A DNA stretch of 64,000 nt from Ustilago trichophora (Eukaryota > Basidiomycota > Ustilaginomycetes > Ustilaginales > Ustilaginaceae), in NCBI GenBank assembly GCA_900323505.1, contig OOIN01000004.1:930001-994000 (forward strand), in the 5' to 3' direction. Positions 31,005-41,653 of the stretch are shown piece after piece; within the stretch, counting starts at the first letter, position 1, and each line of letters opens with the position of its first letter. Below the pieces are notes generated by a model. That model saw only the letters and a program-made list of their open reading frames with translations, had not been told where the DNA came from and ran no database searches. Both the position numbers and the translations under genes were made by a program.

Positions 31005-31013
31005 GAAACCTCC

Positions 31014-31501
31014 CTACTGTCACCGTCACCGCACAGCACAACATAGCACCACACAGCCAACGCACAGCCATCTTTCGGAATCGTCAGAGACAGGCGTGCA
31101 ACCCTTTTGGAATTTTTAAAGGATGGCCCAACCAGTGTGACGCGCGCACGGTCTCGCTCCACTTTTTCCTCGCTGAAATCACACACACACACTGTACGCA
31201 CGCAGAACAAACACGACCCTGACTTCGGAAGGCAGCGTGTGACTTGTCCAAGAACATATCATCGGCCAAGCCGAGTCAACATCATCCTGAACAGCGCAAG
31301 CTCGAACACCTCTGCAGTCCTCTCCAGGCAACGTCACGGTCAAGGTCAAAAGTGATTCATATTAATCAGAAAGGGCCATCGACAGAGTTCCCGGGAGGAT
31401 CGGAACGGCCGATGCTATCTACATCAGCACCCCGGCATTGAGTTACCTTGTAACCAGACGATTCGGCAGCACTCGCCATCTCCGAGGAGAGCGCTTTCGC
31501 A
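31014..31501. promoter_or_regulatory. SEC3 upstream region, cut off from the SYLF promoter by the transposon
   Basis: 488 bases between the element's right end and the SEC3 ATG, with a CA run at about 31180-31192. No specific site was recognised. Together with 27629-27850 it probably formed one divergent promoter before insertion. Confidence 0.45.
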
Positions 31502-34500
31502 ATGTCAGCACAGCTCAATATCAACGGCGGCGGCGGCGGCGGCGCTGCTACTGCCAGCTCAGCGCCGAACAAGACCAAAGATCTCTTCAATGCAGCTCTC
31601 CAAGCTCGAAACCCGCACAATGCGTACATCGCCCATCTCAAGATCTGGGAAGAATTGGCACAGGAAGGAGGTGCCGAAGCTGCTGCTAGTAGTGGCGCTA
31701 CCAAAAAGGCAAGATACCTCATCTTGGCCGTCCAAAAGGATACAGGAAAGGTAACCATTAACAAAGCAAAACGCAACGCCAATGGTAGCTTCAGCATCGG
31801 CAAGGATTGGGATCTCAACACCCTCCGAGAGGTACACGTCATGCAACCGGATGTCTTCAGTATCACCCTCACACGACCATATCAGTGGCAGACACAGCAA
31901 CCCATCGAACAACAGCTCTTCTTGCAAAGCCTGGTCAAGGTCTACCGCAAATATACCCAAGATGACGGACCTAGGCTCGTTGGAATTGACGTGCCGCTCT
32001 CATCAACTACCATCCCGCCTGCTATCGCTGACTCGGCCAACTTGTCAGACCGCCCTGGCTCCGGCTATAGGAGCGACAACTCTCTTGCTGGCTCAAGCAA
32101 TGGGACTGCTATCCCTCCAGCCACGGCGGCGCCCGCTATCAAGACTTCTTCGCTTCCTAGCAGTCGCTTAGACTCAGGAGCTTCTCCCACTCGCAGTCCT
32201 TCTCGCGATGGCATCCCAGCAAATAGCCGCGAGATGAATGGATCACAGAGTACCACCACGAGTCCAAGCAAGAGCAGACGCGAAGGTGGACTCCAACCCA
32301 GCCCGCTCAGTCGACCTGTCCAACTTCCATCCCGCTCCTCGGCGGAATCACAGCGATCAGCCGCCTCTGAAACGGCCTCAGCGCAACCACGCCAGCCATC
32401 TGGCTCAACAACGCTGGCAGTACCACGCCAAGCGCCTCCTCGCAAACACAGCGGTGACTCGCTTTCCATCAAAAGCGGCAGCAGCGGAGGCCTCGCTGGA
32501 GGTGGAGGAGACGCCCGAGCACGACTCAGCTCGATCGAGCCCATACGAGGCGGCGCTGCCTATGAGCGCATGCTTTTGGCCGGTACAGGTCTTGCAGGTG
32601 TCACAGAAGTCGACGACGATGAAGCAGCAGATGAGGAAGATGACCCGTATGGCGGCGCGGTTCTGACCGACAAAGACCCTGCGCCGCATGCCTCTTTCAA
32701 CTCAAAGCGCGCCACACTCGGCCGCCCTGCCATCGCCCGCTTAGAGACAAGCAAGACGCACAACAGTGACAGAACCAAGACTGGCGATGAGATGGACGAG
32801 GATGAGGACGAGAACTCAACTCTGGTCGCTGTAGAGGAGATGCTGGAAGGACTCGAGTGGCGCAACGCCAGCTCTAAGGGTTACGGCACTGCTTCAGGCA
32901 AAGGCACTGCCGACATGATTGAAGCGCGTCTTCTAGACGAGTTGTCTGCGCTCGAGTCAGCCAACATTCATGCTATCATCGAATCAGACGACCGTGTGGC
33001 ACTCGTCGTCAAGCACATGGAAGAGGCGCTCGCCGATCTCGATATGATGGACAGCATGATCGCCGGGTTCAAGGTGCAGCTCAATGCTCGGGCGGACGAC
33101 ATCTCGCATATCGAATCTCAGAATCGAGGTCTGCAGGTACAGACCTCGAATCAACGTACGCTCATGTCCGAGATCGAAAATCTGATCAACACAATCAACG
33201 TCGACGAAGATGCGATTCACGCGCTCAGTGCAGGCAGGCTGGAGAATCCCGATGGAGTTGCCCAGCTCGAGCTGGCCGCTGCGTCGCTCTACAAGTCAAT
33301 GTTGCAAGCACGCAGGGATGGCGATGGCGGAGGTGCCGATATGGCAGCTGCGGCAGAGAGGCTTGCCGACCATGAGGCCATCTCGTCACGATTCTGCAAG
33401 CGTGTACTCGACTATCTCAATGTCACTTTCAACGCAGAGGCACAGCGACTTCTCTCGGATCCCGCCCGGCAGAAGGCGCTGCAGCCCCCGCATCCCTCGC
33501 TGCCAGATCATGCGCCCATGGAAGAAGCGCTTGGTCAATACTGCGGTCTCCTGCTCTACATGAAGGAAGTTTCCTCAGCCACATTCTCCCGCGTTTCAGC
33601 TGCCTACTTTGCCTCCGCCAGCGAGTGCTATAGAACAGAAATGCAACAACTGTTCGTGGCCTACCGCAAACAACTCCGAAAAGCGAGCGATGAAGACATG
33701 AACGACTCTAGCTTTGTCGGCCCCTCCTCCACAAGTGCAGGCACAGCGATCCGCAGCGGTACCATCCGTCGCGTCCAACGTGAAAAGACAATCCGCGTAG
33801 GCAGAGACCGCGGCGAGATTTCCGGCCAAGACGGCTTGCAACGGATTCTTTCGTCCATCTTCCCTGTCTTGCTCCGTGAGCAAAGCTTCATCTCTGATTT
33901 GCTGCACATCAACGACAACAACATCACCTTTGCTGATTACATGGACCTGGAGCCATACTTCCGCCGCAGGGCGGCAGGAATGTTTACGAGCTCTGCCGGG
34001 CCGTTGCGCGAGATGAAGGGAGCTATGGACCTCATCTTTGGCTTTGTCGCACCCGAGCTTCAAGCATTTACTGACGATGCCCTCTCCAAGGATCGAATGA
34101 GCATCGTTGGTCTACTCGCCACGCTCGACCGCGGTATCATCGAAGCCGATGAGGTCAATTGCGAGTCGCTCCAAAGGGTCCTCGCTAAATTGCACCTCCG
34201 TCTCGCCTCGCAGCTGGAGCGATTCGTGCAGGAACAGATCAAAGGCATCGAACAGACCAAGTTGACCGTCAAGAAACGCAAAGGTGTCGTGCATTTCATG
34301 CGGATCTTCCCTGTCTTTGTTGATCGTGTTGAATCTCAACTGGTCAACGCAGAGACCCTCAACATCCGCAATGCGGTAGATGGATACTACGAGCAGATAT
34401 GTCGAGCCATGTTTGATGCCTTGCAGACCATTTCTCGTGTCGAAACCGCTGGCGTCAGCGGAGATGAGGACAAAGGCCAACTCAACCACCTCGTCATTCT

Positions 34501-35080
34501 CATCGAGAACATGTACTACTTTATCTCCGAGATCAATAAGGCCTCTCGGCAGCGCGGCAACAGTGCGCTTGCAGGTCTCGTCAAGCGTGCTGAATCGATC
34601 TATGGCGATAGTCTGGGAAGCTATACCCAATTCGTACTCCGTCGTTCGCTTGCCAAGATGATGGATTTCGGCGATGGAATCGATGCGCTCCTCCGCAGCA
34701 CTCCTGCCATCGAAGTTTCGCTACACTCGGCCTACTCCAAGTCATCTTTCAAGAAGCTTGTCAAGGACTTTACCGCAAAAGACACTCGCAAAGCGGTAGA
34801 AGCACTCAGCAAGAGGGTCGCCAAGCACTTCGATGATGATGATGTGCCCTCTCTCGCCACCACTGGTCCTGTGCAGGCTACCGCTAACGGAGAAGGGGAG
34901 CAGGGTGAGGTCGAAGTGCTCAGCAGGGTCTGGAGCAGTTGCGAGGAAGGCTACATGCGCGAGTTTGAGAGGGTCAACAGGATCGGTAAGGAATGCTATC
35001 CTGATGTAGGGGCGAGCCTCGAGCTGGGCCCGAATGAGTTGAGGCGCTTATTCACTTCACTGGCTCCAAAACGGCGTTAG
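31502..35080 (+). CDS. SEC3: Exocyst complex component Sec3
   Basis: 1192 aa, intronless. After a Gly-run (GGC repeats) the N-terminus has the Sec3 PIP2-binding PH-like domain at about 68-152 (KKARYLILAVQKDTGKVTINK, and later DVFSITLTRPYQWQTQ with FLQSLVKVYRKYT). A disordered Ser/Pro/Arg region spans about 165-400. An acidic segment and coiled coil follow (about 470-560), then the helical-rod C-terminus of exocyst subunits with MRIFPVFVDRVESQL and HLVILIENMYYFISEINK. Sec3 tethers secretory vesicles at growth sites through PIP2 and Rho GTPases. The ATG at 31502 directly precedes the conserved domain. Confidence 0.92.
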   Translation: MSAQLNINGGGGGGAATASSAPNKTKDLFNAALQARNPHNAYIAHLKIWEELAQEGGAEAAASSGATKKARYLILAVQKDTGKVTINKAKRNANGSFSIGKDWDLNTLREVHVMQPDVFSITLTRPYQWQTQQPIEQQLFLQSLVKVYRKYTQDDGPRLVGIDVPLSSTTIPPAIADSANLSDRPGSGYRSDNSLAGSSNGTAIPPATAAPAIKTSSLPSSRLDSGASPTRSPSRDGIPANSREMNGSQSTTTSPSKSRREGGLQPSPLSRPVQLPSRSSAESQRSAASETASAQPRQPSGSTTLAVPRQAPPRKHSGDSLSIKSGSSGGLAGGGGDARARLSSIEPIRGGAAYERMLLAGTGLAGVTEVDDDEAADEEDDPYGGAVLTDKDPAPHASFNSKRATLGRPAIARLETSKTHNSDRTKTGDEMDEDEDENSTLVAVEEMLEGLEWRNASSKGYGTASGKGTADMIEARLLDELSALESANIHAIIESDDRVALVVKHMEEALADLDMMDSMIAGFKVQLNARADDISHIESQNRGLQVQTSNQRTLMSEIENLINTINVDEDAIHALSAGRLENPDGVAQLELAAASLYKSMLQARRDGDGGGADMAAAAERLADHEAISSRFCKRVLDYLNVTFNAEAQRLLSDPARQKALQPPHPSLPDHAPMEEALGQYCGLLLYMKEVSSATFSRVSAAYFASASECYRTEMQQLFVAYRKQLRKASDEDMNDSSFVGPSSTSAGTAIRSGTIRRVQREKTIRVGRDRGEISGQDGLQRILSSIFPVLLREQSFISDLLHINDNNITFADYMDLEPYFRRRAAGMFTSSAGPLREMKGAMDLIFGFVAPELQAFTDDALSKDRMSIVGLLATLDRGIIEADEVNCESLQRVLAKLHLRLASQLERFVQEQIKGIEQTKLTVKKRKGVVHFMRIFPVFVDRVESQLVNAETLNIRNAVDGYYEQICRAMFDALQTISRVETAGVSGDEDKGQLNHLVILIENMYYFISEINKASRQRGNSALAGLVKRAESIYGDSLGSYTQFVLRRSLAKMMDFGDGIDALLRSTPAIEVSLHSAYSKSSFKKLVKDFTAKDTRKAVEALSKRVAKHFDDDDVPSLATTGPVQATANGEGEQGEVEVLSRVWSSCEEGYMREFERVNRIGKECYPDVGASLELGPNELRRLFTSLAPKRR

Positions 35081-35350
35081 CTACGTATTCAGCCATCGTC
35101 TTTTCACCTTCTTCTCACGAATGGCAATCCAGCATGAGGCATCACACGAGTGCAGCTCAACCCATGGTTCTGATTTTTTCGACTGTGCATCGGCTTCTGC
35201 TGGAGTTGTCAACAAATCCTTGCTTTTGATCTCGTCGCTTAAAGATTATCAGGTGCCAAGGTTGGCGAGAAATAATTTGAGATCTGGTGGTATTTTGTTC
35301 TACGTTGCTGCTCCGAAAAGAAGCCCAAAAAGGTAGGTTTTCGAAAGTTA
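35081..35350. other. Convergent intergenic region
   Basis: Short region between the SEC3 stop and the PPR gene stop; nothing noteworthy. Confidence 0.5.
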
Positions 35351-38300
35351 TCAGGAGCGGGTAGCGGCGTTGTATCTGTGAAGCACCCAACTCAAGAAAG
35401 CCAAGTCTTTTACCCTACCATATCGCACTAGACGATGATGCAACAATTGCACATCGAGGAAGTTGAGCGTTGGTCTACCTGTCATACCGTGAATTGCTGT
35501 CTGAATTTGGTTTTCTCCTTGAGCTTTTTCTAGTCCTTGCCCATTTGCCGTCGCAGCAGGGATTCCCGACGATAGATTCTGGAGAGCTTGCAGGCTGATC
35601 AAAGATTTTACTGGCACCGGTAAGGGGGTTAGGTCCAAAAGAGGAAGTGTAGTCTGGTTGGTTAGCAAGGAGTCGAGAGCTCGCTTTCTCGCCTGCCTGC
35701 TCTTTTTCGGGCCTAGTTGAGGCGGATAGAGAGAGACGAAGCGACGAAGGGTAGCGATTGCTTTATCTAGCCCATCGGCTTCTGGCTTCTTTTCGTTGGA
35801 ATGCTTTGCCAGGAAGTGGAGATATGCACTCCAGCATTTTTTCACTTGCACTGCATCCACCAGCAGTGTCTCTTGTCCGGTGGTTGCTTTGTGAGCCAAG
35901 TCGATTTCTGCTCCTGACGAGCTGGTGTCGATTTTGGTCTTGACAGCGAGAAAGTCCTCGAATCGCATCCAAACCTCTTCCACGACACCACTGTTGTCCA
36001 TAGGCCCATCTGAAAGCGACTCCAAAATCACCCTGAATGAATGCTCATTAGCTTCCAATCCCAACCTCCTAAACAGTCCGCACTCCAACCCTTCTGCGTC
36101 CTTGACTCCGGTTTCTAGCGTCGACAGCAGCACATGTGCGCGTTGATGCACCGGCAGGTGGGCAGCAAGCACCGTCAAATAGGCATTGACTAGGCGAAGT
36201 CCAGGGCTTACACCCCCCAATGGACCTTCCTGGGCGCCGTTCGGCTGGTCGGCTAGGATTCGGGCGAACAGCGAGCGTGACTCGGAGACCAGGTCGGACG
36301 ATGTTTGCGGGACCATGGCTGAGAAAACTTGCGCGGCTTCTTCAGCTGTTGTTCCATCCTCTTTTTCCGTTCTTTCCACTAATTGCAGCTTCGAGGTCGG
36401 CTGTGATTGAGCTGCGTCGGTAGATTGTACTTGATCGACGGGTTTCTCTGCCGTGCTGCTGGCAGATGTGTCGGTGACATCGCCAAATTTCGCAGGTGAG
36501 TCAGAAGACGACGAGGACTGTTGCATTTGCATATCCGCCCTCTTTACAGGCGGAACATGGCTTGCATAGGTGTGGAAAATATGACACATGCTCTCCTCAT
36601 TAGGCCTCTTACTCAACAGCTCTATCACTTCCGCCCTTCCGAGTTTTCTCCTGACTTCCTCGTCGAACAGCGGCAGAGTCGTCCTGATCATCTCGGCGAG
36701 CACCCACCGTGCGCGAGCTAGATCTCTGTTCCTTGCACATCCTTGGAGCAGTGCATTGAACGTATACCTATCCGGTGCAAACCTCAACACTCTCTCCCCT
36801 GCATCAGAGGAAGAAGAGAGATGAGACCGCTCTGTTTCCAGCTCTACCATCTCCCTAAGCAACCGAAAAGCTTCCAAGTAGAAATCCTTGCGTCGCGCAC
36901 AGGCGAGGATCAAACTGTTGTATACCTCTGCGTTCGGCCTGACATTGTACCGTGTCGTCATCTCTCGAAACAGGTCAAGGGCTCGTTCCGCGTCGCTGAT
37001 CGCCACTTTTTTGCTACCGGTAGAGTTGGGACTGCTGAGGGAGCTGAATCCCAGCGTGGGATCGTCCACCTCGCTGGGTTGAGGGATGCCGCGCGCACAC
37101 GCTCGGATCATGAGCGCATACAAAGGGGCGTCGGGAATCGGATGCGCGTGTAACCTCATATGGTAGAACAGATTCCATGCCAATGCTTGCAATTCGGGTC
37201 GCTCTTCTTTCGCTAATACTCCTCCAGGTAGGGAGACGGGGACCAAGAGACGGTTGATGACCAGCGTGTATGTGGCCATGCTTGCCGGACGCCCACTGGT
37301 TTCGAGAGAGTTGAGGAGCTCGAGAGCGGGTGCGAATTGGGCCGTATTTACATAGGCCTTTGTCAAGCTGTGGTAGGTGTGGTCGTCCAGTGTGACGCCT
37401 TGCTCGGTCATTTGGCTCACCCACTGCTGGCATGCGGCGACGTCGCCTCGGGTGGCGAAGGCGTCCAAAACGTCGTTGTACAAGGACTGCGGAGGTGGAT
37501 GATACCCAGAGAGATGCATGAGGGCCATGGTACGGTCGAGGGTGGAGGTATCGCCAGCACGGGCGGAGGATACGGCGAGCGCTGTCCATTCGTCGATCGT
37601 TGCCACACCCAGTGGAAGACGTGCCGGAGCAGGTTCCGAAATTGAACGGGCGGCGGCGCGTACCAGTCTTTCAATACCGTCCAGCATGAAAGTGCGCGAT
37701 TCAGTTGAGCTGAGATTGCTGATCATGGATTCTGCGCGGGCGACCAGATCGCTGTTGTCCTCTACAAGACTAATATCTGTCTTCTGATCCGGTTCTTTGG
37801 TAGTGCTGGCGTCGAGGGTGGGTGCTTTGCCATCGAGTCTTATCGCCTTGAACGGAGGCAATGCCTCCTCGGGCTGCTCTCCTGTAGCTTCTGTGCTCTC
37901 CTGTGCTTGTGCTTGTGCTTGTGCTTGTGCTTGCTGCACCGAAGGGTGCAACTCGTAGTCGTGTTCCTGCAGAATCCTCGCAATACGGCTTGCGAGACTC
38001 GACTTGATCTCCTGCAACGATTCCGCGCCAGATTCGCTTTCCGAGATTGCATCTGCTTCAACGCCGTGCGTAAGCGCAAGACGTGCAAACAGCTGTTGCA
38101 GGCGGATGTATTGTCGTTCTGCGTAGGGCAGTGCTGCCAAATCCAGCTGTTCTTGCTCACTTAGACCCTCGTCTTGCGGCTCCAACTCGACCTCTCGTGA
38201 AGCTTTAGATGGAGAAGAGGGGGAAGGAGGCAGGAGCATCCTGCCCTTCTCCCTAGCATGTATCAACTTTTGTTTGAGATCCATCGAACCTTTCACTCTC

Positions 38301-38998
38301 CTCTTTTCCGCTGCTGACGGCGGTAATGAAATCATCTCACCCCTTCCTCTCCCAACCAACAGACTCTTTTCCCTCCTATCACCTTCCAATCTTGCCAGTC
38401 GCGCCTCTTCCCTTGTTGGCGGAGGAGGAAGCATCAGCGCCTGATACAGCTCATCGAGCACCTGATCGTCGAGCTCAGGCAAGTTTGCCGTTGCTTCGTC
38501 TGCCTTTTCCTTCTTTTCGATCTTCTCCAATTGATGTCCGAGGCCCTTCAAGTCTTGCTTGAGCAAACGTTCCTGCTGGGCAAGCGTCAAACGTTCGCCG
38601 CGTGGACCTGTGCGTGCCATATATTCTCGGATGCTTGACTCGACATCTTCTTCTATGGGGTCTTTGGGCCGGCGAGGGGTGGTGTAAGGGGGAGAAGGGT
38701 TGTCCTTTTCGCGCCGACGCAGGATCTTTTCTTCCATACGCATCGAGCGTAGGCGTGCTTTTTCTCGTCCAGCTTGCTTGCGGTGTGCACTGACTGACGC
38801 CCTCGCTGTTGAGGAGAATGTACGGATATGATGCGATGCTGTTGAAGTGTTCTGAGCCGAATGCGCCGATGGAGAGATGGTGTGGTAGCTGATGGGAGCA
38901 ACGGGGGACGTTCGAATCAAGTCAGCAGCATGCATTCGGACAAGAGCCAGAAGCCCTGCCGCAGCATGGTGGCTTCTTGATGGTATACAATCTACCAT
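35351..38998 (-). CDS. Mitochondrial pentatricopeptide repeat (PPR) protein
   Basis: 1215 aa, intronless. The N-terminus is Ser/Arg/His-rich and contains HIRTFSSTARASV, a typical mitochondrial presequence. PPR units are seen at about 540-585 (DDHTYHSLTKAYVNTAQFAP), 689-720 (NAEVYNSLILACARRKDF) and 740-775 (DRYTFNALLQGCARNRDLAR). Such proteins bind organellar RNA and act in processing, stability or translation; the particular target cannot be told. A hexanucleotide-like run at about 37905-37932 encodes an Ala-Gln dipeptide repeat. The start at 38998 is the first ATG; residue 22 (MHAAD) is an alternative that would also leave a presequence. Confidence 0.82.
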   Translation of the reverse strand: MVDCIPSRSHHAAAGLLALVRMHAADLIRTSPVAPISYHTISPSAHSAQNTSTASHHIRTFSSTARASVSAHRKQAGREKARLRSMRMEEKILRRREKDNPSPPYTTPRRPKDPIEEDVESSIREYMARTGPRGERLTLAQQERLLKQDLKGLGHQLEKIEKKEKADEATANLPELDDQVLDELYQALMLPPPPTREEARLARLEGDRREKSLLVGRGRGEMISLPPSAAEKRRVKGSMDLKQKLIHAREKGRMLLPPSPSSPSKASREVELEPQDEGLSEQEQLDLAALPYAERQYIRLQQLFARLALTHGVEADAISESESGAESLQEIKSSLASRIARILQEHDYELHPSVQQAQAQAQAQAQESTEATGEQPEEALPPFKAIRLDGKAPTLDASTTKEPDQKTDISLVEDNSDLVARAESMISNLSSTESRTFMLDGIERLVRAAARSISEPAPARLPLGVATIDEWTALAVSSARAGDTSTLDRTMALMHLSGYHPPPQSLYNDVLDAFATRGDVAACQQWVSQMTEQGVTLDDHTYHSLTKAYVNTAQFAPALELLNSLETSGRPASMATYTLVINRLLVPVSLPGGVLAKEERPELQALAWNLFYHMRLHAHPIPDAPLYALMIRACARGIPQPSEVDDPTLGFSSLSSPNSTGSKKVAISDAERALDLFREMTTRYNVRPNAEVYNSLILACARRKDFYLEAFRLLREMVELETERSHLSSSSDAGERVLRFAPDRYTFNALLQGCARNRDLARARWVLAEMIRTTLPLFDEEVRRKLGRAEVIELLSKRPNEESMCHIFHTYASHVPPVKRADMQMQQSSSSSDSPAKFGDVTDTSASSTAEKPVDQVQSTDAAQSQPTSKLQLVERTEKEDGTTAEEAAQVFSAMVPQTSSDLVSESRSLFARILADQPNGAQEGPLGGVSPGLRLVNAYLTVLAAHLPVHQRAHVLLSTLETGVKDAEGLECGLFRRLGLEANEHSFRVILESLSDGPMDNSGVVEEVWMRFEDFLAVKTKIDTSSSGAEIDLAHKATTGQETLLVDAVQVKKCWSAYLHFLAKHSNEKKPEADGLDKAIATLRRFVSLYPPQLGPKKSRQARKRALDSLLTNQTTLPLLDLTPLPVPVKSLISLQALQNLSSGIPAATANGQGLEKAQGENQIQTAIHGMTGRPTLNFLDVQLLHHRLVRYGRVKDLAFLSWVLHRYNAATRS

Positions 38999-39337
38999 CC
39001 TGCACCGTCTATCGTCCGAAGGTGACGAATGAAATTGTGATTATCGCGAGCAAGGTGTTGAATGTCGAAGAAAAGGTAAAGAAGAAGAAACTAGGCGCAA
39101 GGCTTGAACCCTTTTCTTCCACAAATTTTCCTTTGCACATATTCGGATTTCGGAACTCAACAAGCCTCCACAAACACGCTCGCTGAGAAGCTTTCTTTCC
39201 CAACACCCTCCGAACTCTCGCTCATACCAATTGACAGGCACTCCCAAGCCCAATCGGACCGCTTGCACACACTTGTTGCTATCTCTACACGTTCAGTACA
39301 GTTGATATTAAAAAAACGACTCCAGCCAGTCTCGTGC
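38999..39337. other. Spacer between the ABCD transporter stop and the PPR gene start
   Basis: 339 bases, both genes on the minus strand, so this holds the PPR gene promoter and the transporter's upstream neighbour boundary. No motif is recognised. Confidence 0.45.
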
Positions 39338-41653
39338 TCAAGCAGCTGCCACAGGAGGGAATTTCTCCTGCACGGGTGATCCCACTCTGGACTGATTCCT
39401 CTCCCTCCTCGCCTCCTTCAGTGCCTCGAGCCTCTCCTGCCACCTTGGTACTTGCAGCAGTTTCTGCTCCAGAGCCTGCTTTTCTTCCTGCAGCGCCAGC
39501 CTCTTTTCCGCGTCCAGCTCGGTGAAGACATATCCTCCCTGTCCGTCATACTGCAGCACGTAGCTGTGGTATTTCCAGAGACTTGGCCTGTGCGAGACGG
39601 TCAGCATGGTAATACCCAACTCGGTCGCATGGTCGTACATGATCTTCTCAATCTCGAGTGTGACAGCAGAGGTACACTCATCGAGAATGGCATACTTGGG
39701 CTTGTGGTAGAACAGTCGCGCCATGGCAATGCGCTGCTTGTCACCGCCCGAGAGAGCGTCACGCCACTCTCGCTGGACGTCCCAGCCTCCTTCGCGGGCG
39801 ACAATGTGTTCGATCTGAAGTACGCGCAGAATGTCAAGAAGGTCTTCGTCAGTCTTACCACGTGCACGCATTTCTTGGGCTGTGTGCGGGTAGATGATTT
39901 GGTCCCTAAGGGTGCCAAGGGAGAGGTAGGGGCGCTGGGGGATGTAGGTGAATTCGGAAGTGGGGGGCTTCTTGACGGTTCCACCGTATACAGGCCACAA
40001 GCCACCAAGGATACGGAAGAGCGAACTCTTACCACATCCGTTTGGTCCAATGATGAGCAGGTGCTGACCTGGCTGCACGTAGAAGCTGAGCTTGGGCACC
40101 AGGATGTCACCGTTGGGGCTGACGATGGGGACATCGCGGAATTCGACACCAGCCGATCTGGAAGTGTCCTCCTGAATCGAGCCTCGGCCCTTGAGCACAA
40201 GTGCGTTCTCTTCGATCGAAGCAGACGACACGAGCTTCTTCTCGAACTTGCCTGCCTTGATGGCATCCATTGTGTCGAGCAGCTCCGAGACACGCGCAGT
40301 GTATCCGGCCAGCTCTGAAATCTCCTTGTACGAGTACATCACTCGACCGAATGCATCCGAGGACGAGAGAAGCAGACGTCGATTGGTGACGAACGACTCT
40401 GTGCGCGAACCGAGGTCCAGACCCTTGCCGCCGCCCGGAAGACGTACAAAGACGGGCACTGCACAGATACACAGACCAAGGGCACCCCACAGCCACTTGA
40501 TGATGCCCTCTTCCGTCATGCCGTGAATGATGCGGATGCGGTAGACACGGTTGACGTGCTTGATGAGCGAGAAGTAGGCGCGCTCAATAACGTTCTGCTC
40601 TGCTGCCTGTCCACGGAAGAGAGCAATCTCTTCAGCGTTCTCGATGAGACGTGAGTGATTGAATCGGAACTCTCCTTCGAGCTGCTGCTCTGTTGCAGCG
40701 TACTGGCCGAAGGGAGGCGTGAGCTTGCGCAACAGTGTAGCGGATGCCGAAACAAGCATGTTGATGCCGATCAGTGCCTCGGCTCCGACACGTCCACTAA
40801 GCTGGTAGTTGTAGAGACAAACGTCGAGAATAGGTTTGGCGAAGTTGCTGTAGATCTCTGCGAGCGACTTGCTGAACTTGGCCACGTCAACAGTGATGAG
40901 CTGATCTGCGTTCTTGATGCGGTCGTCGAGGTTGCCGAGCTTGTAGAAGGTCATATCGGTAAGGTAGGCGTCATGGACACGCTTGGTGAGTCGGCTTCGA
41001 TAGGAGAGGGCGAGCTTGGACTGGAGGAACTCGATCATCGAGTTGGTGTATGTCGCAGGCACAGCGACGGCCATCCACCAGAGAATGCCGGTGATGAACT
41101 GGCGGGTCTGCGAGCGAACAAGTGCAGAAACGATCCTTCCGTCCAAGTCGGCAACGTAGAGGGAGAGCATTGTTCGAAGAACGAGGAAAAGAGTGTGAAG
41201 CATCAGAAGACCGGCCTCTTTCGACCGCCAACCGGGCACGACGATGCGGAGGATTCGCTTCAATCGCTCAAAGAAGACAGCATCGACTTCAACACGGGGC
41301 CCTTTGCTCTTCTTGCCACGGCGTCCACCTCGACCACGAGACGAGGAGTCATCAAAGTCTTCTGCTGCTTGTGACGGCTTCGAGACTGCATGAGCACCCT
41401 CGACATCCTTCTTTGCGACGGCACCAGCCTTTTCGGTAGGATCGGCGGGTGTGGTCTTTTTTGATCTCTTCTTTGCACCGCCGCGCAGAGTACGGGTGAG
41501 GCTGTGAAGAATGAACATGATGTAGGTGACTCGAAGGACGCGCTGGATGGTGGCATGGTTGCGACGATACGCCATAAAGAAGTTGATACCATACTCCATA
41601 CCCTTCATTTTGAGCTCGTCCAGGACGGGACGAAGCCGAGATTGGACGTGCAT
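39338..41653 (-). CDS. Peroxisomal ABCD-type half transporter (very-long-chain acyl-CoA import)
   Basis: 771 aa with one membrane domain followed by one ATPase domain. The membrane part includes [18 protein letters not shown], then [16 protein letters not shown], and the EEIALFRG segment, all typical of ABCD1/2 and yeast Pxa proteins. The ATPase has Walker A GPNGCGKS (536-543), signature LSGGDKQR (634-641), Walker B YAILDE with D658/E659, and a TVSHRPS switch histidine. These half transporters dimerise to import long-chain acyl-CoA for beta-oxidation. The basic linker at about 58-115 ([17 protein letters not shown]) is lineage-specific. Whether this is the Pxa1 or Pxa2 partner is not settled. 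The ATG at 41651-41653 begins [13 protein letters not shown]. Confidence 0.9.
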   Translation of the reverse strand: MHVQSRLRPVLDELKMKGMEYGINFFMAYRRNHATIQRVLRVTYIMFILHSLTRTLRGGAKKRSKKTTPADPTEKAGAVAKKDVEGAHAVSKPSQAAEDFDDSSSRGRGGRRGKKSKGPRVEVDAVFFERLKRILRIVVPGWRSKEAGLLMLHTLFLVLRTMLSLYVADLDGRIVSALVRSQTRQFITGILWWMAVAVPATYTNSMIEFLQSKLALSYRSRLTKRVHDAYLTDMTFYKLGNLDDRIKNADQLITVDVAKFSKSLAEIYSNFAKPILDVCLYNYQLSGRVGAEALIGINMLVSASATLLRKLTPPFGQYAATEQQLEGEFRFNHSRLIENAEEIALFRGQAAEQNVIERAYFSLIKHVNRVYRIRIIHGMTEEGIIKWLWGALGLCICAVPVFVRLPGGGKGLDLGSRTESFVTNRRLLLSSSDAFGRVMYSYKEISELAGYTARVSELLDTMDAIKAGKFEKKLVSSASIEENALVLKGRGSIQEDTSRSAGVEFRDVPIVSPNGDILVPKLSFYVQPGQHLLIIGPNGCGKSSLFRILGGLWPVYGGTVKKPPTSEFTYIPQRPYLSLGTLRDQIIYPHTAQEMRARGKTDEDLLDILRVLQIEHIVAREGGWDVQREWRDALSGGDKQRIAMARLFYHKPKYAILDECTSAVTLEIEKIMYDHATELGITMLTVSHRPSLWKYHSYVLQYDGQGGYVFTELDAEKRLALQEEKQALEQKLLQVPRWQERLEALKEARRERNQSRVGSPVQEKFPPVAAA

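Larger units (their letters stand above)
27851..31013. mobile_element. PIF/Harbinger-type DNA transposon, apparently intact
   Basis: About 3.16 kb bounded by inverted repeats. 27861-27880 matches the complement of 30985-31004 at 18 of 20 bases, and weaker matching extends about 10 bases further out on both sides. A CTA triplet flanks each side (27848-27850 and 31014-31016), a candidate 3-base target duplication, although the exact ends are uncertain by a base or so. Inside are two convergent ORFs: a DDE transposase (plus) and a Myb/SANT-like protein (minus), the classic two-gene plan of PIF/Harbinger elements. Both frames are open, so the copy may be young or active. It sits between the start codons of the SYLF gene (220 bases away) and SEC3 (about 490 bases away). 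Confidence 0.82.
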
